Assembly: GCA_018725345.1 (NCBI GenBank)
Contig: QLUI01000095.1
Span: 1-6,952 of the forward strand
DNA length: 6,952 bases
Reading direction: 5' to 3'
DNA from: Bacillota bacterium
GTDB lineage: Bacteria > Bacillota > Dethiobacteria > Dethiobacterales > Dethiobacteraceae
Under the pieces are notes generated by a model, which had not been told where the DNA came from, did no database searches, and was given only the letters and a program-made list of their open reading frames with translations. The position numbers were made by a program, and so were the translations under genes. Positions 1 to 4,142 of the stretch are shown here, piece by piece. How positions within the stretch are numbered: position 1 is the first letter of the stretch; each line of letters opens with the position of its first letter.

Positions 1-115
1 ATCAGCCAGGGCCCGTAGCTTTTGGTTCCAGTCCGCTTCCAGCGGATCTTCCAGCCACAAAGCCCGCTTTACAGATTCAGTTTTGTAGCTAGCCCATATC
101 TTGTAGTGTAGCCAC
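1..115 (-). pseudogene. Remnant of a large serine recombinase (coiled region), cut off at the left edge
   Basis: On the minus strand a frame is open from an in-frame TAG at 118-116 to the left edge. The last 20 residues (encoded by 60 down to 1) include LEDPLEADWNQKLRALAD. From memory, the stretch ADWNQKLRAL is typical of the helical segment that follows the recombinase domain and precedes or overlaps the zinc beta-ribbon in large serine recombinases. The codons nearer the TAG (encoded about 115-61) do not resemble the family, and there is no start codon, SD or catalytic domain to the right. I read this as the downstream part of a recombinase gene whose 5' part was lost or displaced when the neighbouring IS arrived. 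The match rests on about 18 residues. An enolase-superfamily WLEDPL motif was considered and judged less likely. Confidence 0.4.
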
Positions 116-137
116 TAATATCGCCATTCTGTAGTGT
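85..137 (+). repeat. Three TGTAG-type direct repeats at the left end of the IS
   Basis: The word TGTAG occurs at 85, 103 and 130. At 103-110 and 130-137 it is extended to the identical 8-mer TGTAGTGT. The spacings are 18 and 27 bp, both multiples of 9. The third copy runs directly into the -35 box of the transposase promoter. Transposase-binding sites at IS ends often overlap the promoter in this way, so these may mark the left end of the element. No matching inverted copy was found on the right side, so the exact IS boundary is not fixed. Confidence 0.35.
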
Positions 138-165
138 TGACATACCCTTGAATATGTGCTATAAT
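137..165 (+). promoter_or_regulatory. Perfect-consensus sigma70 promoter for the transposase
   Basis: The -35 box TTGACA lies at 137-142 and the -10 box TATAAT at 160-165, separated by exactly 17 bp; both hexamers and the spacing are the sigma70 consensus. The predicted transcript start is about 172, only about 4 nt before the ATG at 176. No Shine-Dalgarno sequence precedes the start, so the mRNA would be nearly leaderless. That arrangement could keep transposase translation low despite strong transcription. Confidence 0.75.
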
Positions 166-175
166 CGTAGACACG

Positions 176-1816
176 ATGTACGTGGACACTGCCTACTCCA
201 CCCAAGGGGGCAAATCCTACGTCCGTTACCTCCTGCGGGAATCTTTTCGGGAAAACGGGAAGGTCAAACATCGGACCTTGGCTAACCTCTCCCGTTGCAC
301 TGATGAAGAGGTTGCCGCCATCAGGCTTGCCTTGAAGCACAAGGGGAATCTTGCCAATCTGGGTAACATAAAGGAGATCGAGACCAGGGAGGGGATGCGT
401 ATTGGAGCGGTTTTGTGTCTGAAGGGGATTGCAGAACGGATTGGCTTAGCCAGGGCAGTTGGCCACCATCGACAGGGACGCCTGGGTTTGTGGCAAATAA
501 TGGCGCGGTTGATTAATCAGGGTTCTCGTTTGAGTGCTGTACGGCTTGCAGCAAGCCATAGCGCCTGTGATCTCCTGGGATTAGATACATTCAATGAGGA
601 CCATCTCTACAGCAATCTGGCTTGGCTGTCAGAACAACAGGAAGCCATTGAGAAAAGATTGTTCCGGCAGCGGTATGGAAGTACAACTCCCCAGCTTTTT
701 CTCTACGATGTTACCAGCTCATACCTTGAGGGGGTTGAAAATGTTCTGGCTGCCTTTGGGTACAATCGGGATAGGAAGAAAGGGAAGATGCAACTGGTGA
801 TCGGGTTACTTGCTGGGCCAGACGGCACACCGGTGGCGGTACGGGTGTTTGAGGGGAACATCCCTGATAGTCAAACCGTTGCCGAGCAGGTGCGTATCCT
901 GGGGGAGAGCTTTGGGGTGAAAAGGGTCACGGTGGTAGGTGATCGGGGGATGCTTAAGCAGACAGAGATCAATCTTCTTAACGACAGGCGGTTTCACTAT
1001 ATTACGGCAATCACCAAACCGCAGATTGAGAAACTTCTGCGAGAGGGTGTGTTTCAGATGGGGTTGTTTGAGGAGAAGTTATGTGAGGTGGAATGTGAGG
1101 GGGTACGCTATATCTTACGCCGTAATCCTGAGCGGGCAAAGGAACTGGCTCGGAATCGGGAAGGCAAGTTGTCCAAAGTAAGAAAGCTGATGGACAGGAA
1201 GAGCCTCTACCTGGCCGAGCATCGGCGTGCTAAGGTGGAAGTGGCCCGCAGGCAGGTGGAAGAGAAAGCGAAGCAACTGAAGGTCGATGAATGGGTCAAG
1301 GTGGCAAGCAATGAACGAGCCCTGGGATTAGTGGTCGATGAAGAGGTCAAAAGGCAAGTGGCTAAATTGGATGGGTGCTACGTTATCAAAACAGACCTGT
1401 CGGCGGAGGTAGCGACATTAGAAACAATTCACGAACGGTATAAGGATTTAGCTATGGTGGAGCGAGCCTTTCGCACCTTCAAGAGTGGTCATCTGGAGCT
1501 TCGGCCGACCTTTGTGCGAACGGAGGCGAGCACCAGAGGTCATGTATTCGTAGTGATGTTGGCTTACCTTCTGGAGCGTGAATTGGAGAAATATTGGCGC
1601 GGTCTGGAGGTGACGGTAGCAGAGGGCATTGATGAGTTGGGTTCGCTGCGAGGGACAGAACTTGTTATCGGTCAAGCCACCTGTCAAAAGATGCCTCACC
1701 CGGTGGGCTTAAATAAGCGGCTGCTTGATACTGCCGGCATCAAGTTGCCTGAGATACTAGCCTTGAGAAAAGTGCCTGTAGCCACTCGGAAAAAGCTCGT
1801 TTCCGAGCGGCATTAG
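176..1816 (+). CDS. IS1634-family DDE transposase (IS4 superfamily), full length
   Basis: The 546-residue product is expected to bind the IS ends and catalyse cut-and-paste transposition with an RNase H-fold DDE core. Residues 1-45 have the N-terminus usual for this family (a YVRYLLRES-like strand and KHRTLANL). The catalytic triad is visible: D178 in LYDVTSSYLEG, D256 in VVGDRGML, and E429 in the signature YKDLAMVERAFRTFK. That last segment fits the IS4-type Y-(2)-R-(3)-E-(6)-K pattern at Y422, E429 and K436, with Leu in the R position, which I take to be common in IS1634 members. A charged insertion at about 315-370 lies between the second D and the E. The length suits the family and there is no frameshift, so the gene is probably active or recently so. 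The ATG at 176 is favoured by homology although no SD is seen. It converges on the PIN gene. Confidence 0.93.
   Translation: MYVDTAYSTQGGKSYVRYLLRESFRENGKVKHRTLANLSRCTDEEVAAIRLALKHKGNLANLGNIKEIETREGMRIGAVLCLKGIAERIGLARAVGHHRQGRLGLWQIMARLINQGSRLSAVRLAASHSACDLLGLDTFNEDHLYSNLAWLSEQQEAIEKRLFRQRYGSTTPQLFLYDVTSSYLEGVENVLAAFGYNRDRKKGKMQLVIGLLAGPDGTPVAVRVFEGNIPDSQTVAEQVRILGESFGVKRVTVVGDRGMLKQTEINLLNDRRFHYITAITKPQIEKLLREGVFQMGLFEEKLCEVECEGVRYILRRNPERAKELARNREGKLSKVRKLMDRKSLYLAEHRRAKVEVARRQVEEKAKQLKVDEWVKVASNERALGLVVDEEVKRQVAKLDGCYVIKTDLSAEVATLETIHERYKDLAMVERAFRTFKSGHLELRPTFVRTEASTRGHVFVVMLAYLLERELEKYWRGLEVTVAEGIDELGSLRGTELVIGQATCQKMPHPVGLNKRLLDTAGIKLPEILALRKVPVATRKKLVSERH
1785..1807 (+). terminator. 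Hairpin at the 3' end of the transposase gene, possible terminator
   Basis: CTCGGAAA at 1785-1792 and TTTCCGAG at 1800-1807 are perfect 8-bp inverted arms around a 7-nt loop. They lie within the last codons of the transposase, and a T-rich stretch follows at 1817-1827. The T-run starts about 10 nt after the stem, so it is not a canonical intrinsic terminator. The hairpin is not preserved in the decayed second copy at 2036-2058. Confidence 0.3.
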
Positions 1817-1865
1817 CTTTAATTTTCGGGGATTACCGAATGAGGAGGATTGAAATCAAAACCTA

Positions 1866-1909
1866 GAAGATCCGTTATAGCTACCTCTCCCGTTTGATAT
1901 CATCGGCAG
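1866..1909 (-). pseudogene. Decayed copy of the PIN gene 3' end
   Basis: Read on the minus strand, this piece gives LPMISNGRGSYNGSS, to be compared with LAMIRMSDRGIATDL at residues 129-143 of the intact PIN protein. The match is weak at protein level (L, MI, RG). It is supported by the shared GAAGATCCGTT 11-mer and the conserved spacing to the transposase stop codon. It is far too short to act as a gene. The call depends on the tandem-duplication interpretation being right. Confidence 0.35.
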
Positions 1910-1954
1910 AAAGGGATACATCGGTAGCCATCGTCTTACCTGGATAAGTTGTAT

Positions 1955-2162
1955 GGCTGATAATCAAGTGATATACTTAGCCTACATTCAGTGCGAGGTG
2001 CCCCCGCATTGTCCTTAAAGAGACGGAAGTAGCCACCAGGATAAAGCTCATGTTTCGACGTTGTTAGCTTCAATTTCAGGAGCTCTCAGCTACAATAGGA
2101 GTTGGGAACCAAATTGGAAGATCCGTTGCAATGCCGCGATCTGACATTCGAATCATTGCCAG
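1955..2162. repeat. Copy 2 of the tandem duplication
   Basis: This is the partner of 1706-1909. Here the left part (1955-2067) is a dead copy of the transposase 3' end and the right part (2076-2162) is the live 3' end of the PIN gene, the mirror of copy 1. GGCT at 1955 corresponds to GGCT at 1706 (offset 249), and the PIN segment ending at 2162 corresponds to 1909 (offset 253), so only small indels separate the copies. The outer limits and the junction near 1920-1960 are approximate. Confidence 0.55.
1996..2067 (+). pseudogene. Relic of a transposase C-terminus
   Basis: The plus frame ending at TAG 2065-2067 reads CPRIVLKETEVATRIKLMFR and then RC-stop. The intact transposase ends LPEILALRKVPVATRKKLVS and then ERH-stop. 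VATR, KL and the distance to the stop codon coincide, with one residue deleted upstream. Further upstream the frame degenerates. This is either a duplicate of the resident IS 3' end or the tail of an older related IS; the shared downstream sequence favours duplication. The remaining sequence between 1817 and 2075 shows no other gene. Confidence 0.6.
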
Positions 2163-2546
2163 TGACTTGATTGCGATTGCATCTCCGGTGCAGAAATAAG
2201 CTTCTGGCACCTTGCCGGCGTAGAGTAGAGCTAGGGCCTCCGATTCCCCAACGTGAAGTCCTTCAATAAAGACCCTATCAAAGAGGTGATAGAGATCATC
2301 GAGTTCTTCTGTAGTAGCAGCCTTCTCCGTTATCCTTCCTGCAACTATCAAGGTACGGAGATTGATCTCTTCAGGAATCCCGCCGGTTTTCCGCGAATAA
2401 AACAATGCTTCATTAGCTACTACACTGGAAGGCACCACCGCATCAACCCGCAATATCAGGGGCAGCCATATCTCCAGTTCGTAAGCTTTGATGATGATAT
2501 TAGCGTCGAGAAGTAAGCACTTCGGCTTTGTAATTTTCGCGGTCAT
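2076..2546 (-). CDS. PIN-domain protein, putative RNase toxin partner of the XRE/ImmA protein
   Basis: The 156-residue protein has the acidic pattern of PIN ribonucleases, which cut RNA with Mg/Mn ions. D14 lies in CLLLDANIII, E46 in VVANEALFY, E101 and E103 in VGESEALALL, and D122 in FCTGDAIAI. PIN proteins are common toxins in bacterial TA systems, and here the gene follows an XRE/metallopeptidase gene with a 47-nt overlap. No other start codon lies before the PIN core, so the ATG at 2546 must be used, probably by translational coupling since its own SD is poor. The C-terminal 10-15 residues after IATDLPIWF look unlike a natural end and lie 9 bp from a transposase relic, so the tail may be truncated or replaced. 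RNase activity is inferred, not proven. It may be a PIN-like partner of unknown substrate. Confidence 0.8.
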   Translation of the reverse strand: MTAKITKPKCLLLDANIIIKAYELEIWLPLILRVDAVVPSSVVANEALFYSRKTGGIPEEINLRTLIVAGRITEKAATTEELDDLYHLFDRVFIEGLHVGESEALALLYAGKVPEAYFCTGDAIAIKSLAMIRMSDRGIATDLPIWFPTPIVAESS

Positions 2547-3642
2547 CCAGGCCGTACTCCAGCAAGGTATCAGTCAGGTCCAGAAGACTTACGTTCAGGT
2601 ATTCTGCCAGCTTAGTGCGCGAGATATTGCCCTCTTGATAAGCCGAGAAAGCCAGACGAACAAAGCGCTCTGGAATTGGCGGTGGTTCCCACCAGGAGGC
2701 CGCCATTGTGCTGCGATCCAATTGACGAAAAGCAGGGTCATTGAGCAACCGCTCTACGGCCTCCCTGTCAAAATAGCCAAGATTAAGAAGGCGATAGAGC
2801 AAGGCGGCTGTAGAAACATCAAATTGGCGAGCGATCTCAACGAGGCCAGCAAGGTATATCTTCCCGTCTCTTAGGTGACGATCAATCGCAATGGATACAG
2901 CATCGCCTGGCAACAGGAGACTTGATGCAAAAGCATTTGCCAAGCTCTCAATCCGGTCGCGAAATGCAGGGTCCTTAATCATCCTCTCTGGAGGGATACT
3001 CTTCCATGTCAAGAGATGAAAGACTTCGTGGGCAAAGTTGAAATTCCGACGCCACGGGGCTTCCACAGAGTTCATCAGGATAGCTGGTCCGAAAGAGCCG
3101 ATTGTTGATGCCGCCGAGCCTTCCTCTCCCAAATCAGCGTAAAGGACTTTTACGCCACAGGAGTTTTCCAATGTGTCAACCAGGGAGGCTGCCGGCCGAG
3201 CCCCTAAACCGAGTTGCCTCAAAGCATCTTCAGCAAGTTCGTGAGCATCAATGTAACCGAATTTATTTGGATCCACTTCCCGTTGCGGTAGCCTTCTCCT
3301 CGGATCCACGTTACACAGCTTCTCCAAATAAGCATAGCGTTGACAGCGCTGCAGAAAATCAGCCTCTTTAGTCTCGGCATCTTCCTTCGGGGCTTCTCTC
3401 CAGAGAACCACTGGCCGGGGCTCGGGTTCCTGATTGGACAAAAGTGTGGAGACATCGGTCATCAGGACCTTTGCCAGATTGGCTAATTCCCACGCTTTAA
3501 CCTCTCGCTTGCCCTTCTCGATCTGCGAGATCATTTGATGTACTGAAAATCCTGCTCGGTTAGCCAGTTCCTCTTGACTCAGCCCTAGCCGTTCTCTCGA
3601 AGTGCGTATCCTATGCCCAAGAGTTTTGGCCAGATTACCCAT
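2500..3642 (-). CDS. XRE-family HTH / ImmA-IrrE-type zinc metallopeptidase (COG2856-like), putative antitoxin or regulator
   Basis: The 380-residue protein has an N-terminal XRE/Cro DNA-binding HTH at about 8-62 (LGLSQEELANRAG, then ISQIEKGKREV). A linker at about 75-125 leads to an ImmA/IrrE-like peptidase domain at about 130-290. The zinc motif is H205-E206-V-F-H209 (AHEVFHLLT), and E232 in IESLANAFASSLLLP is the probable third ligand. The tail of that domain, FDVSTAALLYRLLNLG, is typical of the family. Residues 320-370 look like a second small helical domain (ISRTKLAEYLNVS). Known relatives cleave repressors under stress or act as antitoxins; here the HTH is fused, so self-regulation is likely. 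The ATG at 3642 is supported by AAAGGAGG at 3656-3649, 6 nt upstream. The downstream gene overlaps it by 47 nt. The active-site residues appear intact. Confidence 0.9.
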   Translation of the reverse strand: MGNLAKTLGHRIRTSRERLGLSQEELANRAGFSVHQMISQIEKGKREVKAWELANLAKVLMTDVSTLLSNQEPEPRPVVLWREAPKEDAETKEADFLQRCQRYAYLEKLCNVDPRRRLPQREVDPNKFGYIDAHELAEDALRQLGLGARPAASLVDTLENSCGVKVLYADLGEEGSAASTIGSFGPAILMNSVEAPWRRNFNFAHEVFHLLTWKSIPPERMIKDPAFRDRIESLANAFASSLLLPGDAVSIAIDRHLRDGKIYLAGLVEIARQFDVSTAALLYRLLNLGYFDREAVERLLNDPAFRQLDRSTMAASWWEPPPIPERFVRLAFSAYQEGNISRTKLAEYLNVSLLDLTDTLLEYGLDDRENYKAEVLTSRR

Positions 3643-3648
3643 TGCGGG

Positions 3649-3656
3649 CCTCCTTT
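3649..3656 (-). promoter_or_regulatory. Strong Shine-Dalgarno site for the XRE/ImmA gene
   Basis: The minus strand reads AAAGGAGG from 3656 to 3649, followed by 6 nt and the ATG at 3642. It fixes the start codon and contrasts with the weak site before the overlapping PIN gene, which fits a higher yield of the upstream protein. Confidence 0.75.
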
Positions 3657-3659
3657 TGC

Positions 3660-3726
3660 AAGATTATCTTTAAGCTCTACTTGGCATTATAGCACAGTTG
3701 GGCTCCATATTCAAGTTATTGTTGAA
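3660..3726 (-). promoter_or_regulatory. Two palindromes flanking the promoter, candidate operators
   Basis: AAGATTATCTT at 3660-3670 is a perfect 11-bp palindrome between the predicted transcript start and the SD. TTCAA at 3710-3714 and TTGAA at 3722-3726 form an inverted repeat with a 7-nt spacer overlapping the -35 box. XRE-type antitoxins usually bind such sites to repress their own operon. The two sites do not share an obvious half-site, so only one, or neither, may be the true operator. Confidence 0.35.
3686..3714 (-). promoter_or_regulatory. Sigma70-type promoter of the XRE/ImmA-PIN operon
   Basis: On the minus strand the -35 box TTGAAT is at 3714-3709 and a perfect -10 TATAAT at 3691-3686, with a 17-bp spacer. 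Predicted start of transcription is about 3679, giving a leader of about 37 nt that holds the SD. The -35 matches consensus at 4 of 6 positions. No other promoter-like sequence is seen before the PIN gene. Confidence 0.65.
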
Positions 3727-3741
3727 AGTATCGTAACGGGG

Positions 3742-3882
3742 TCATGAGATTTGCGTACTAAACAATCGGTCATGCGGTTCATAAAGAAGTCCTCCACTCC
3801 GCTCCCACGATGTGTCTTCAAAGGCCGCCTCCAGTTCCGAGAGATTGACCTTGAGCCTTGGTGTGACTTGCCCCTTACTCAT
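3742..3882 (-). pseudogene. 46-codon ORF resembling a truncated UPF0158 N-terminus
   Basis: The minus-strand frame starts at ATG 3882-3880, preceded by GAGAGG at 3895-3890 with 7 nt spacing, and ends at TGA 3744-3742. The first residues, MSKGQVTPRLKVNLSELEAA, followed by FEDTSWE, resemble the start of UPF0158-family proteins as I remember them. The expected next part (a YYLDLETGEV-like stretch) is missing, and the rest, RSGGLLYEPHDRLFSTQIS, is unfamiliar. UPF0158 proteins are usually around 140-160 residues, so this would be a truncated relic. The break falls shortly upstream of the XRE/ImmA promoter, as if that module had been joined here. It could also be a short hypothetical protein or a chance ORF. 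Confidence 0.3.
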
Positions 3883-3907
3883 GTCATGGCCTCTCGAATG
3901 CCAGTAG

Positions 3908-4015
3908 TCACTGGCATAGTGCCGCTATCTGGGCACTGCTGTTTGCAGTCGGGAAGGCAGCCGGATAGCTCTTGCCGATGAGGAACATTTTGGTGCCACA
4001 GGTGGGGCAGACGCT
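3908..4015 (-). pseudogene. Possible zinc-ribbon gene fragment
   Basis: One minus-strand frame between stop codons at 4018-4016 and 3910-3908 reads SVCPTCGTKMFLIGKSYPAA and then FPTANSSAQIAALCQ. The CPTCG motif suits half of a zinc ribbon, but the second Cys pair, a start codon and an SD are absent, and in-frame stops lie on both sides. It may be a remnant of an older gene; a chance match cannot be excluded. Confidence 0.18.
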
Positions 4016-4080
4016 TCATAGAGAGAATTTCATAGCCGATGGAGCTTTGTTGAGCTTTGTGCTCCATAGCTCAGTGGGGA

Positions 4081-4135
4081 GGGACACCTGGGCAGTGTCC
4101 CAATACCAAGCGTGCCTTGCACTCAATGCGCTTGG
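4081..4135 (-). terminator. Tandem hairpins just downstream of the ligase gene
   Basis: On the minus strand the ligase stop at 4145-4143 is followed within 8 nt by the hairpin CCAAGCG...CGCTTGG and then by GGGACAC...GTGTCCC. Two stable stems directly after a stop codon suggest termination or 3'-end protection. No run of T follows either stem, so a classic intrinsic terminator is not shown. Confidence 0.3.
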
Positions 4136-4142
4136 ACGCGGC

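Larger units (their letters stand above)
103..1816 (+). mobile_element. IS1634-family insertion sequence, ends not resolved
   Basis: The element is defined by its single full-length transposase gene and the promoter just upstream. The left limit is placed at the first TGTAGTGT repeat as an estimate. I searched 1817-2100 for the reverse complement of the left-end sequence (ACACTACA and variants) and found no convincing terminal inverted repeat or target-site duplication. The right end is probably altered by the tandem duplication that begins inside the transposase 3' end. The IS lies between a recombinase remnant and a PIN gene. Confidence 0.5.
1706..1909. repeat. Copy 1 of a diverged tandem duplication (transposase 3' end + PIN gene 3' end)
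   Basis: Hand alignment shows this segment recurring about 251 bp downstream. Landmarks keep the same spacing: GTAGCCAC at 1778-1785 and 2029-2036, AAAGCTC at 1792-1798 and 2043-2049, the stop TAG at 1814 and 2065, and the identical 11-mer GAAGATCCGTT at 1866-1876 and 2117-2127. The stop codons and the 11-mer have exactly the same 251-bp offset. Identity between anchors is modest, so the event is old. The left part is the live transposase C-terminus; the right part is dead sequence. Confidence 0.6.
3898..4135. repeat. Cluster of five perfect inverted repeats in the gene-poor stretch 3731-4142
   Basis: Five inverted repeats with perfect arms occur in 238 bp. They are 3898-3905/3910-3917 (ATGCCAGT, 8 bp, 4-nt loop), 3918-3923/3932-3937 (AGTGCC, 6 bp, 8-nt loop), 4039-4045/4061-4067 (ATGGAGC, 7 bp, 15-nt loop), 4081-4087/4095-4101 (GGGACAC, 7 bp, 7-nt loop) and 4106-4112/4129-4135 (CCAAGCG, 7 bp, 16-nt loop). 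GAGCTTTGT is also repeated in direct orientation at 4042 and 4052. The arms differ from each other, so this is not one repeated unit. The stretch has no intact gene. A structured transcript, a decayed mobile element end or regulatory sites are all possible. Confidence 0.45.

Noticed and set aside
2085..2096. CTCAGCTACAAT as a possible right terminal inverted repeat matching TTGTAGCTAG at 84-93
   Set aside because: Only an 8-bp core matches, it falls inside the PIN coding sequence, and the equivalent place after the intact transposase (1834-1845) does not match.
2253..2874. Plus-strand open frames opposite the PIN and XRE/ImmA genes
   Set aside because: The minus-strand proteins have clear catalytic motifs and the plus frames show none.
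4060..4135. tRNA-like start: TAGCTCAGTGGG at 4067-4078 fits the A-box pattern and is followed by a 5-bp stem with a 7-nt loop
   Set aside because: No GGTTCGA-type B-box or T-arm follows, the D-arm is too short for tRNA geometry, and no 3' strand pairs as an acceptor stem.
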